A stretch of DNA of 64,000 nucleotides. It comes from Tulasnella sp. 424 (taxonomy: Eukaryota > Basidiomycota > Agaricomycetes > Cantharellales > Tulasnellaceae). The stretch covers positions 1 through 64,000 of the forward strand of contig WSUB01000067.1 of NCBI GenBank assembly GCA_019633425.1. Direction: 5' to 3'. A program made the translations under genes and the position numbers. Below, piece by piece: positions 47,661 through 59,051 of the stretch (within the stretch, counting starts at the first letter, position 1; the number at the start of each line of letters is the position of its first letter). The notes beneath the pieces are model-generated. The model was not told the DNA's origin and searched no databases. It saw only the letters and a list, made by a program, of their open reading frames with translations.

Positions 47661-50044
47661 TACAAATAACAGCAAACGGGACCTTGGCTCGTCAACAATT
47701 TTCCTGGTTCCCCTCTGACAGCCAACGTCCCCCCCACTAGCAAAAAATCACCTTGGTATATGCATTGAAGGTGAGATCTCCCTTCCACATTCACAGTTCC
47801 AGGCTCTATACATATAGAGCTCTTGTCCAATTGCAAAGGACGATAATACCCTCCATTAGGAAGAGCCTTCTGAGGCCCCGTTGCCTCAAGGCAGCGAGCG
47901 GCGTGAGCTGGAGAATGGTCATCTGATATCTTTCCCCTTTCACACCTCGCTTAACTGGGCCACATTGGAAAGCTGACTGCGTCTCCATCTCTTCCAGGCT
48001 CGGTAATATTCGCTTTTTCGAGGGTCGAACGGGAAAGCTTTGGTTTAGAATATTCGCGAAAACGTCGATTATTATTTTCTCGACGTCGTAAGCAGAACAT
48101 GGAATATGAATTTTCTACAGAATTTGTTTATTGCTTCCGTACGAACAACGGACGTCGTGACCACTGACCAGCCATCTCGGGCCGACAGCGCGAGGCCGAC
48201 ACGCGAGTTAGATCGGGCCAGGACGTGGCTGCTCGGAATTGGGCAAGGGGTTAAGTTCACGATTGACAGCTTGGGCTCTCCGGTTGTTAGGGAATCTCCG
48301 ATTGCCGTTCGGTATCCCAAGTGAGCTTGGAGAGCGCTATGGACCCTCGCACCAGGTTCCAACTGCGGCCCACTCGAACCTCTGAAACAACCCAGCGCTG
48401 CGCGAGATTCGCTGTTGCTATGATCGTATCATTGCGCGAACGTGCAAACCGAGTCTTAATCAATTGCAATGACGTGCGTCGAAAACGATGCGATCAATCC
48501 CAATCGTAGAGAGGGTGCTCGATGAACTGCTCCCGAATGATATATGCAGTGCAAGACCTGCCCAGGTTCATCCCCAACCTAAATCACTGGGACCAAGATC
48601 AGTCCCAGGCTCAGTCGACGGATGGGAGTCCCACCCAAACAAATTGCGACTCCACCTATCTGAAAATGAGCCCATTAGAATCCGTCGTTGGTCCGATCTC
48701 GCGAGCGTCGATACAGCAGGTCACCATCAGTACTTTCATCTCCCCCAGCCGACCTCACGGCATCCCAGACCGTGCTGCTTATCCCTCCTTCACGATGCTC
48801 GAGAAGCCGTTCAGTCCAACGAAATCCGTCACTCTAAACGGTAATCAACACTATGTACGATCAATCCACCCATGTCAATACTTTGTTGCAAAGATGGTTT
48901 CCGGTCAGCGAGTCCTGTTGGGCATGGGCAAAGCAAGCTAAACAAGCTCCGATCTCATCCGGAGACGCCAACTTTACCTCCCAAAGATGGTAGATTCTAG
49001 TTCCAGCCAATCGCATTTTGTGGGCACCTGCCTCGAGGCATGAAACGTGTGGGTGGGGCTTAGAGACAAGGATCAGCGCCGCTCGAACAACGACCTGCTG
49101 ACTAAGCCGGAGTCCTCGAGTCAAGTCGCCCCGCCGACACGAGTTTCCTTATTGTTCCACTGAACCCACCCAGGATCATAATTTCTCGCGGAACATGAGG
49201 CAGCCCTTCTGGTGACATGTCAACTCCTCTTCACTGGGCCCACACGTTCAGGCTCCGTCTGCATCCTCCCCCTTGCTTATCCGGTAATGTGCGGTTGGAG
49301 CACTGCTTTGACTTGCAGATTCACGAAGCGGATAGCGATAAGGAATTGCATCGGGTTACTCATGATATGACGGGCTTGAGAGGTCGACTCGCTTGCTGAG
49401 TACGGCTCATTTACGTCTGGGGGGCAACGAATTAGAGCTCTGGAAGTGTCCTTGTCCTGCCGAGGGTCCACCGCTGTACCCTGGCCTGTCGGGCCCTAGA
49501 TCCCTCAGGCCTGTGGAATAATCTGCTGGACTCTGCTGGGCCAGAATCTCAAACGTAAGGACACGCTGTAGGCCATTGGCTGGCTCCTTTCGGTGAAATG
49601 ACAGACAAGCATGCATCGCATAGCCGCCTCGTGTTGCGAGTTTCCTGACGCGCTAGTGACCAAACGACTGGCCTCGCTCACACACGAAACAACAACCAAC
49701 CCGAAAAATGCCTTATAAATGCGTTTTCCATTTGCATACCTCGCCTCTTTCCTCTTCATCTATCACCATCCCACCTTCACACGTCCTCCAGATATAAACC
49801 TCCCTCGTCTCGTATGACCTTCCATTACTAAACAAGCCCTCCTCAAGCTATCGCACATCTCTTAACTCTTTGCTCTCGTCTCCCTTTTCTCTCTCGCCTC
49901 TTTTCGCTCTTCGCATCTTTTCGCGCTCGTCGCCTTTCGTCTCTTTTTCTTTGTTTTTCTTCAGTTGCACAATTTCTTCACCACCCCCACTTCACTCCCA
50001 TTCCAATCTTCTAACCTATTAACCAAACCACACAAACAACCGAC
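47661..50044. other. Gene-poor region, 2.4 kb
   Basis: Short frames on both strands (up to about 139 codons, e.g. 48522-48941), none with recognisable motifs, consistent introns or composition like neighbours. No terminal repeats or transposase motifs seen. Its right end is the promoter and leader of the next gene. Confidence 0.5.
49714..50044 (+). promoter_or_regulatory. TATA-like box and long pyrimidine-rich leader
   Basis: TATAAA at 49714-49719 is followed by about 300 bases that are strongly C/T-rich on the plus strand up to the ATG at 50045. This is the pattern of fungal genes with strong promoters and long 5' UTRs. Confidence 0.5.
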
Positions 50045-51085
50045 ATGCCTTCGTCCTCGATCATTGCGCACAGGATGCGTTCATCCGCTTTCTCCTCCGA
50101 CTCTTACCAAGCGGCCGCTCCTCCCACCATCTCTTCCTTTATCGACGGCCTCTCCCCCCACCCCTCGGTCAACGCCCACCCCTTCCTCTCAGCCACTCCT
50201 CCCCCCCTTATCCAAGGCCTGGAGCGCCACCCCGACGCACCCAAATCCTTTGCAACAGATCTCTTGATGGAGTACGCCGGTCTCCCAACCTATAACGACC
50301 ACTGGGAATCAGAGACCCAAACTCGCTACTCTCAGTTCACGGATGACGGTCTGCCATCTGCCTCTGGCGGGTCTAGCCTCTTCGACACGGAGATGCTGAC
50401 GTACGCCCAACCTACTGCCACCAACTCAATTGGTTCATTCTCCGCCTCCCGTTATTCTGAAGGATCGGCGTTCAAACCTTCAACACGCTTCCGAAGTCGA
50501 CTATCGCAGCAGCCTCAGCAGCACCAACCCGTGGAGGAGGAAGACTGCTCGCATATCCAAAATGAAACAGAGTCGTCATTCTTCGTAAACCAAGCGTTTA
50601 CGCCTTCCGCGTACTATCCGGAACTTCCTATTTGCAACGATATCAGCCCCACTCCGTCCGTTCTGTCGGCTGGGTCGACAGACTCCACAGAGTCTGCTGA
50701 TTCGGACTCGACAGGGTCTTCCAACTCCCAGCTCGATATCCTTTCTCCTTCCAGCTGCGAAGGCAGTGGCTTCTCTTCCGGTTATCCCTTCGATGATTCC
50801 AATTCGTCACTAGGCGCGTCCATCCAAACCGCGACAAGGCAGAAGCCGACGCTCGCTATGAACACCAGCCTGCCACTCGTCACGTTGGTTGACGCAGATG
50901 AAGAGGAGCGAGGCAACCCATGTTCACCGATGTATAATCCCTTCTCCCCCATGACCACCCTCTTTGGGGACGTTGGTGGCTTGTCACGATACGTCTCAAA
51001 ATCCAAGTCCAGATCACCGGTCTCCGCTAAGCCTGGCGCCGTATCTCGGCTACTCATGGACTATTTCCGCGGTGTTGAGCAGTAG
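50045..51085 (+). CDS. Ser/Pro-rich protein of unknown function (346 aa)
   Basis: Single exon starting MPSSSIIAHRMRSSAFSSDS. Low-complexity Ser/Thr/Pro-rich throughout, with an acidic patch (VDADEEERGNPCSPMYNPFSP) and a more ordered end (KPGAVSRLLMDYFRGVEQ). An S/T/D repeat (AGSTDSTESADSDSTGSS) sits in the middle. No domain recognised. The long leader and 600-base 3' region suggest a regulated gene. Predicted largely disordered; could be a transcriptional or signalling adaptor, but nothing proves it. Confidence 0.7.
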   Translation: MPSSSIIAHRMRSSAFSSDSYQAAAPPTISSFIDGLSPHPSVNAHPFLSATPPPLIQGLERHPDAPKSFATDLLMEYAGLPTYNDHWESETQTRYSQFTDDGLPSASGGSSLFDTEMLTYAQPTATNSIGSFSASRYSEGSAFKPSTRFRSRLSQQPQQHQPVEEEDCSHIQNETESSFFVNQAFTPSAYYPELPICNDISPTPSVLSAGSTDSTESADSDSTGSSNSQLDILSPSSCEGSGFSSGYPFDDSNSSLGASIQTATRQKPTLAMNTSLPLVTLVDADEEERGNPCSPMYNPFSPMTTLFGDVGGLSRYVSKSKSRSPVSAKPGAVSRLLMDYFRGVEQ

Positions 51086-51714
51086 AATATCGGGGCGGTC
51101 CAACGGGTATTGAGGTGAAAACGTCGATGGTGTCATTGCCTGCAGGACTGGGCGTGTAGGGAGGGGATTAGAGTTGGCGTGCTGTGCTGGTCCATGGGCT
51201 TTTCCAAGGAGGTTACTGCTTTCTTCTATCCGACGTCCGCCGTGACGTTTTTGGTTTTTCCTTTCTTTTTTTCCTCTAGACGTGTACGATTATGACCGGT
51301 GATCTGAAGGTTTTTTTCGTCCTTTGCAATTCCAGGGAGCGTTCAAACCCGCTATGGACCATGATCACCTTATCACCTTTAACTTGCGCATGTTAGACCG
51401 TAAATTTATACTTTACCTTCTTAATGTAAACCTGTACATTACTTTTAATCATGTGGTGTCCTTGCTTAGCTTGCTTTTTTGTGCGGTGCCTGCCCCATTA
51501 AAGCATGGTGAAATTGATCTCCGTCGCTCCAAGCACTTCCAGAAGACCAAAAAGCTTGACGGGTTTCCTAGGGTGAATGATGAACCAGTGGGGTTGGTAG
51601 AAAGCTGCAAGTCGGTCGGCAAACGCCGTCGGCTTGTCTCGGTTTGTCTTGTCCGGTGTTTTGTTCGACTACCCGTCCAGACCCCAATTCCTGCAAGCCC
51701 GGCTCGATATTACT
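51086..51714. other. Intergenic: 3' UTR and MED16 promoter
   Basis: T-rich just after the preceding stop; no gene recognised. Confidence 0.5.
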
Positions 51715-54700
51715 ATGACAATCATTGCGGATACGTCTCTTAATCGGAAGGGGAAGGAGAAGGAAGCCGACCCAGCTGGTTTGCCTGCTGTACACTGGTC
51801 GCTCGGCTGGGAACAGGTTCAGGCTCTCGCGTCCGACAACCGTCAGTGAGTCTCGGTGAAGGGCCAAGCTGTAGGCGTTGTAAAGCTCATATCACTGGAA
51901 ATTCTCATTCCTCAAGGGCTCTTGCATGGTTGAACAACGGCCTCGTCCTTTCACCACACTCGTCGTTAGCCAGAGTATGCGCGCGTTTCGTCCACGCCAC
52001 TCCGACCGCACCGTCGACCACATTCGAATTCCCCGACCCGCAAGTAGACTTATCACCATACGGCCCTCCAACACTCATCTGCGCTCTTCAAGGATTGTTC
52101 AAGGAGTGTTGGGTGTATGCGTACTTCCCGCCGGCAACGGGAATGCTGAATAGCGGGGATGGACTGGCATGTGTCTGGGATTGTCAACCGATGATCGGAA
52201 TGGTGACAGCGATGTCTTGGTGGCTCGTCAAGAAAGGGAGTGCGCCTGTCGCTGGCAGATGGGTTGGCCAACCGAGAGATGTGCGTGCATGCAAGGGAGC
52301 GACATACGTTGCCTCAGAATACTGACGAGCGACATTGTTACAGTGGTTCGTTGACGCAGACAAAAAGGAGCCACAGCGCGAACGTCCCTTGGGACCTGTC
52401 CTTGTTAAGGCGCCCATGTTACTGCTGGTGACTGAATCAAATCATGCGGAAATGGTGTACCGCGCGGACCGACCGCCACATCAGTTCGCGGTCCTCAAGG
52501 CGTCTCTGCAAAGCACTTCGATTTGTCCAGCGGGCGAGACAGCTTCAGAAGCATCACCCGTTGGCCCTGGCGGCACTCGCATCTGCACTAAAGCTGCTAT
52601 TGGGTTGGGCTCCGATTGTGAGGGCAATAATCCGCGTTATTCTTTGAATGTCGTCGCTCACGTTAAAACCTTTTCGTCCTCAGCCGAATCCATCGTTGTC
52701 GCTACCGTATCAAGGCTCGTACCTTATGCCGGCCCTAGTACTGGCAGTCTCGATATCCTTGCCATGACGGGCGACCTCGATATACCTTCGGTTGCCGGAC
52801 CTTCTTCGAAGAACGGCGAGTATCAACCCTCCTTGGAGGCATGGGGAGAAGAGCAGACCATTGCTCTGTGCGAAGTCCGCATCAATACCGAGGCCGACCT
52901 CATTGGTGAGAACAATCGCGTCTCTCTGACACATACGGTTGATCTGACCCTACCGACGACAGTGCTCGAGACATATCCTTTGTCCCCAATCAACGTGCAT
53001 TGGCCAGCTGAGCCCTTCTCGGCTTCGACTTTGGATAATACCAACGGCGATTCGCAGCCGATTCGGCAACTACTACACCTTGAATTTACCAACCTCGTTC
53101 CGCCAGCTGCGGAAAAGGTTCCTGAATCGGGGAAATCCGACGATATCGACATGGCAGACCTATTTGAAGCCAAGCCGGAGGAAGAGGATAGTATTCTTCA
53201 ACTCGTCGTGTCATTCGGAGAGTTCAAGGATTGTGCGTCGAGCCTTGGGACATTCGTAGGGAGCTGAACTAACCTCTCGGGCTAGTCTCCTCGCAGCCAC
53301 GGTCAATTTTGAAACAATGGCGACTTCGGCGATCTACAGCAGAAGAACTCGAGGAAATTGGCTTAGCTATGGACCCAGAGGTCCCTGATTGGGTCAGTAC
53401 TGTCTCTGCAAGACGGGTTGGATTCTCCAATGCTAACCTTGGTCTTGCTCCCAGCTTATCAAACAAGGACCTACCCGCATTTTCGACTCGACTTTATTGT
53501 CAATGGTTCGATCGCTTCCAGGAGTTGACGCGTATCATCTGTACGCTGCCTTCATGAGGTGCTCAGGGAAGATCGCTTCGGGACGAACGGAGGGTGTCAT
53601 CGGTGCCGTAAAGGTCCTCAATCTGTGAGCCCTAATTTGACAGCATTGTATGCTTGGAATCTGAACGGCCTTCGTTAGTGATCTAGAAGATGACACAGAG
53701 TTCGGCGAGACGCCTATACCTGCTCAGCGAAGCACCTTGGGTGAAGCTAGTAAGCACTCCACAACGATGTCAGAAACCCCATTGGTTCTAATGGAATCTA
53801 CTAGTTCCTAGCATTGTAGCCCCTTCGCCAAACCGTGCGCTCTTGGCTCTCGGATCGTCAAATGCTGCAGAGCACGTAACATTCATTCGCATGCCACAGA
53901 GGCAGGCGTCGCCTTCGGAGACTAATTCGCACCTGATGGGAATCTCGTTGGCTGAGAACCTTGTTCTGGCGCGGTTGAGGAACTCGGAGGCCACGGACAT
54001 TTATCTTTCGTTTTGGACGGGCTTCACGCAAAAAGCTGGGGATCAAGACGACGAGGCCAGTGCAGCCGCGCAGCTTCTGCAGGAGGCTTGGAGCATCCTA
54101 AACCCGAAGCCAGCAAAGAAATACGAACAAGAGAAGGCCGGTGTTGCAACCAGTTCCGCCGAAATCGGGGATAGCGGGACAATCGACTGGCCATTGATGG
54201 GACTTACTCTTGGTCTATATCGGTCTGTGCTCCGAACCCGGCTGCAGTTTTCCCTACAACTAACGGAATTTGTTCCTCCAGGTTCTGCCCGAATCCGACA
54301 GTCTCGGAACGATGGGTCGCAGCGAATACGATGATCCGCCTACAAGTTATGAGAGAATCTTTCGCAGATCTTACTCCAATTTCCGGCGGCCAGACCGACC
54401 CCGATCAGAGTGAGTCGCTTTCCTTGGTCTTGGTTTCACCAAGTCTAATGAATCCTTGTAGCTGCCACGAAACAGCTTGTGGCTCTTACTTCAGAAGCCG
54501 TAGAACTTACGGAAACCCTGCTCAGGGAAGCGATTGTGTGGGAGGCTTGGCGCGAATGTGGGTCTTCGGTGAAGACAGACGGAGCAAAGACGAGCGGTAG
54601 GTTGATCTTCCTTACAACAACTTTTCCCGTTCTTGACACTCTCCCTTATAAGGACCTATTCCTGCGTTCATACTTCTTTCTCTTGTGCATCGACACACCG

Positions 54701-55326
54701 CTAAGTTATTCCATGATGTCCTCAACTCTATCATCCGGTTCGGTCAGCGACTTGTTGTATTCAACAATCCATCTAGGCGACTTGTCGCAGGGATGCTGGG
54801 AGACAGCAAAATGGACTTCAAATCGGTTATCGAGACGCATAACGCTCTCCATGAAAAGTGTACCGCTCAAATACAAGGTACGAGTGAATCCCTGCGCATG
54901 TCCCACAGCTAGCTAACACTCGATTCACGTCGCCTAGCCCTACCCCGCGCGCTCTGGTTTTTACGATTCTCTACATTCTCCCTCTCGATCCCACCCGAGC
55001 TAATGCCAATACTCAACACTCTTACCGAGGGCATCTCTCAAAAATCTGGCCTCGTCCATAAAATGTCCCTCCTGGTGCCCTCGCTCGAGTACCCTATCCT
55101 CGATACCGAAGAGAAGAAGGCCGCACTTCAGGCCGCAAAACTGCGACATCCCGGGAGACCTGCTAATGCTGCAGCTCCCCTGGGGAAGATTTGCTTGCGA
55201 TGCGGTATCGAACGAAATGTCCGGCTTCATGACCTGATGAGTCTGACTCTGTTTGGGGCCTTTGAACGGCACTGGAGATATCAGTGCAGTTGCGGCGGTC
55301 GATGGTTGGTGAAGAGCACGGCGTAA
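51715..55326 (+). CDS. MED16: Mediator complex subunit 16 (tail module), probable
   Basis: First exons: 51715-51845, 51875-52280, 52344-53232, 53286-53392, 53455-53624, 53679 onward; then several more to TAA at 55326. N-terminal beta-propeller-like region (VHWSLGWEQVQALASD; ALAWLNNGLVLSP; WFVDADKKEPQ; APMLLLVTESN). C-terminal helical part (DVLNSIIRFGQRLVVF; ALWFLRFSTFSLSIPPELMP; PLEYP-like SLEYPILDTEEKKAAL). It ends in a paired-cysteine zinc-binding motif, CLRCG then CSCGGRWLVKS, as in fungal MED16. MED16 passes activator signals to the polymerase through the tail module, to which MED25 also binds in some lineages. Family call from layout, so moderately sure. Confidence 0.75.
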
Positions 55327-55897
55327 TTTTGTAGGGATATCTTATGTACTTTATCGTGTGTAAGCTATTTACGCCATCTCCAGTTTGCGTTCACAAGCAT
55401 GTCGGGCCGTGCTTGCGTTGCCGCTAATCCGGGACTCGTAATCGGCGTTACAGTCGGCGGCTAAGCACAGTCGAAGAACAAGAGCGGTAGAGTAATCACC
55501 ATAAATACCAAGAAGTTACACACGAACCAAGAAACGAAGAACACGCCCGGCGCCTCGTTAAGGGCTATGGACCACCGATGTAGCGAGAGACGAATCTTTA
55601 TAGGATCAAGGGAGTAAGTAGGCTATTCGCGAGCATGACACGAACTCGAGCTCACAGTAAGCGGAAAAGAATCCGGCGACGTGTATCATTCGACGACCAC
55701 AATCAATGCCGTGAGTTCGCTCGGCATCTGGTTGACCATCATCAGAACGATTGCAATTGGCAGAGGTTCGGTGCAGTCGTACCTTCCATAAATGCGAGCT
55801 TTTCCAAAAATACACAATACGGCGACACAATTCCCTCGTCTGAAGTGAAGGAGTCGTTAGAAGAGGCGAACGAGGTTGTAGATTGCAGTCCCTCTGG
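55327..55897. other. Convergent intergenic region
   Basis: 3' flanks of MED16 and the minus-strand gene ending at 55898. Frames present are not convincing. Confidence 0.5.
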
Positions 55898-56857
55898 TTA
55901 TCCTAAGGTATCAGCACGTCTCTAAAGACAGGAGAATCGGGGATGCGGATGCAGCCGAGTTAAGGAAGCTCACCTTTCAGAAGGAGCGTCGTGGCGATAG
56001 CCCCAGCTTCTCTTGAAGCCTTATCGGCCTTCTTCGGGTGGTCAGTATAGAAATGAGGGTAACGGGAGACGTAATTCCAGTACCGAGCTTCAATGGAAGC
56101 ATCGGAGCCTCATTATGTCTCTCAGTTAGCCAGGTCGCGATAAACGTGACAGCGCAAGAGAAAACTCACTATTGGAAGAGGGCGTATTTAAAACGGTCGA
56201 CTCGAAGATTGGATTGATGGCTTTTTCGGAGACTTCTGAGCTTGCGGTGACGAGATCGTGTTGGAGGCGCCTTCGATGCAGGGAGACGACACGCTGGCGA
56301 TGATCAACAACAAGGATATCCAGGCCCTCGGATTGGTGCACGTCTTTTTCTTTCCAGTACTCCATCCCATCTTCTCCATCTTCGTCGATGCCTTCGCCAA
56401 TTCGGTGGAACAAGACTTCGCAATCGTCCGGGAGAGGTCCGAGGAGGGCGACGAGGTCCGCGAATGCCTCTTCGATGTCGATCGCAATACGCTTGATGTG
56501 TTTTCTTCGCCCAGGAGCATGAGCGTCCAATATGTTGATAGATGTAACAAGAGGGAGGTTTCGATGAGTGAAGTAAGGCTGATCTTGCCAGTTAGGGCGA
56601 GGAACGATCCGCCATTTGGGAGGCACCGGGGAGCGACAGTAGCTTCTCAATTTACTATCGAGTTGAACGAATGAGGAAATAATAAGATGGTTTATACTAT
56701 CTGCTCACGTTCTAGATAATTGGCCATCAACGAGTCGTCTTCCACGAGTGGCCCGTTGAAATACGGGAGCCGCTGTCCTGAGCCGATGCAAGTCTTGGTC
56801 TGGAAGCTCGTAGTAGTCGGCGCTGCCGATGCTGAGTACCGAGTAGAGACAGCCCAT
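55898..56857 (-). CDS. Protein of unknown function, about 250 aa
   Basis: Predicted exons (minus): ATG 56857 (MGCLYSVLSIGSADYYELP...), GTGAGC donor after LSRT, main exon with PPKWRIVPRPNWQDQPYFTH, HIKRIAIDIEEAFADLVALL, GPLPDDCEVLFHRIGEGIDE and DILVVDHRQRVVSLHRRRL, then an exon ARYWNYVSRYPHFYTDHPKKADKASREAGAIATTLL and a terminal exon of a few bases with TAA at 55898-55900. The main exon has no ATG of its own, which supports the upstream exon. No family recognised. Confidence 0.6.
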
Positions 56858-57238
56858 GAAAGGAGAGATGAAAGAGGGAGAGGAGAAGAGAAAGTGAGGT
56901 CTAGAGCGAATTGGGAGAGTGATAAGAAGCGAGGCGACGACCTGGATCCGCTTGGGGTTGTGGCTGGACCCGGGCGTTTAGTATCGACCCTGCCCGACCC
57001 CGGACTCCGAGCACTCTCTGCTATCTCTCAACGTCCTTTATTTTATCGTTTATCATATATGTGTTTCTATGCGCCATGAGTATTGCGATTTTCAAGCAGA
57101 GGGAAGGTCCCCGATTAGGAAGCGAAACAGCGCCCGAAATGAGTTCATCTCGTATCACCCGTTGACCGCCGACACACCCCCATCCCTAAACTGTAACCAT
57201 GCTATCTCATCCGAGTGTTCCTCAGGGAAACATATGTT
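56858..57238. other. Intergenic region
   Basis: 5' flank of the preceding minus-strand gene and 3' flank of the F-box gene. No gene recognised. Confidence 0.5.
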
Positions 57239-58821
57239 TTATTGGTCTCCAGTCGCTTGAAGATCCACCACCGCGGACCCGCTGGAGCTCCTCCAGGTCC
57301 AACCATCGTGATTCTTGGACCACCGAGCGGTCTGGCCAAGTTCAACGTACTCGAGAGAGTGGTGGTTCTTGCAAAGCTCTTTCATCGCCGAGACCTGGCT
57401 CGGACCATCCGCCATCTCCGGGAACGGCTCTGGGACGGCCCCGGGCCCGGGCCCTATGGAAGGAGATTGCAGGTTCTTGAGCACGAACGCCCGGAGACGT
57501 GACAAGGGTTTCATTTGGTCCAAATGTAGCCTTGTCTCAATCTACAGGATCGTAGGCGTGCTTCAGTCTCTGAATCACGCTGCGGGGTGCTGTACATCGC
57601 GGAACTCACTTTCCCAACTCCCGGCACAAGGTGCAAGTAAAGCGTAATCTCCAGTTCCTCTAAAGGGGCCATGACGCGCGAAATAATGGAAAGGTAGCTG
57701 TCTTCCAAGTATCGTATGTTAAGGCGCAGTGCCTTTATGCTTCGTGAGGAGTTCGAGAGTCGCTTAAGAGATGCCTCGAACGCGTTATCGAGTTGGAAAG
57801 ACGGACAGGCTGTTATGACTCTCTCTACTGGTCGCCCTGGAACTATCCGGGCGGCGAGCTGCAATGTTCCATCGAAGCAGCGGAGTTGGGTGAGAATGTT
57901 GTCGGGAGGAGATGGTATGGCATCGAGTTCGTTGACTTCTGTCGTAATCCTTGGTCTGAACTTGACTGAAGTGAGATTCGGACAATGTGCGGCGAATGCG
58001 TAGAATTCCTCGAACCCTCCCAGATCGAATGGTTCGACTGCTTCATAATGCCGAAGCTGGTCGAATGAATTTTGATTTGTGAGAGTGTGGATAAAAGGTG
58101 CCATGCTGGATGAGATTGATAATTGCTCTAAGCTAGGGCTTAGGAATAGCCTAGCACAGGCTGATACACCTGGTATTGTCGCCACGGCGCCCATGGAGAC
58201 GGCAATCGCTTTAAGTCGTAGTGCCGTCGCGTTGAGGCGTCCAGTGTCCAGGGTTCCTTCGAGGGGGATAATTGGGGGCTTGACAAACTCGAGGTATTCG
58301 AGTTGCTGCAAACTGTACAGATGCTCGTACATAGCACATGTCATATGCGACCAGGTTACCTGGATGGCGCGAAGGTTGTGTAGTTTCGTAAAAATTTCTG
58401 ATAACAGATCGACGTGTGGGCGGGTTGGCTCTGGTGTGGGATTGCTGTCTGCGCCGTCGCCGAGTGGAGGAGGTGGTCGCCACTTGGACAATACGAGGCA
58501 CTTTACAAGTTGCCGGTGGGCAGGGTTGTGATGGAGGTGCTGAATGATCTGTCTGGACTCTCCTGGTCGAGTCGTCGGGAAGAGTTCTACGCGCTCCCAG
58601 TACAAAGGTTCAACTATAGCGTTGAAGCTGCGAGACGTCAGACGCAGGCTCTTGATTGCGGGCATATTGAGGGGTCGGATCGGATAGAACTGGAAACTCC
58701 GACTTGCATCTTGTCTCAGATGTTCCGTAACTACAATCCATAGCTCCATCGGAAGCTGATGGAATCCACTCGTCTGCTTGCGATGACCTTGATCTCTGGT
58801 CTGATCCTCCATTGATTGCAT
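57239..58821 (-). CDS. F-box protein with leucine-rich-repeat-like C-terminus
   Basis: Two exons (58821-57610, 57541-57239), 504 aa. The N-terminal F-box reads FHQLPMELWIVVTEHLRQD with KSLRLTSRSFNAIVEPLYW. The body has LRR-like hydrophobic spacing (LLSEIFTKLHNLRAIQVTW; LTSVKFRPRITTEVNELD; LKALRLNIRYLEDSYLS). Without removing the 70-nt intron (donor GTGAGT, acceptor CTGTAG) translation would stop at 57511; spliced it continues to LKNLQSPSIGPGPG and HHSLEYVELGQTARW. Presumed substrate adaptor of an SCF ubiquitin ligase; such genes are expanded in Agaricomycetes. Confidence 0.85.
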
Positions 58822-59051
58822 GTTTGGGTGGGCTCGATCTGCTGTGGTACCTCATGAGTACAACGTCTTCGAGCACCCGCTATTTCTACGATAAGCTTAC
58901 GCTTGCAATGCAATTATGTCCGATCAGCTTCCTCCTGGTGATTGTGAGGAAATGACATTCAAATAGATCACGTGTTGATCGATGTTTGTTTGGTTTTCCT
59001 CGCTTCCTTCAAGTCCAACTGAGGAATCCAAGCACTCGCAGAAATCCAGCA

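Noticed and set aside
47661..49700. Decayed transposon
   Set aside because: No terminal repeats, target-site duplication or transposase/reverse-transcriptase motif visible.
57511..57610. F-box protein ending at 57511
   Set aside because: That end reads through a 70-nt intron with GTGAGT/CTGTAG ends; splicing adds 101 in-frame codons.
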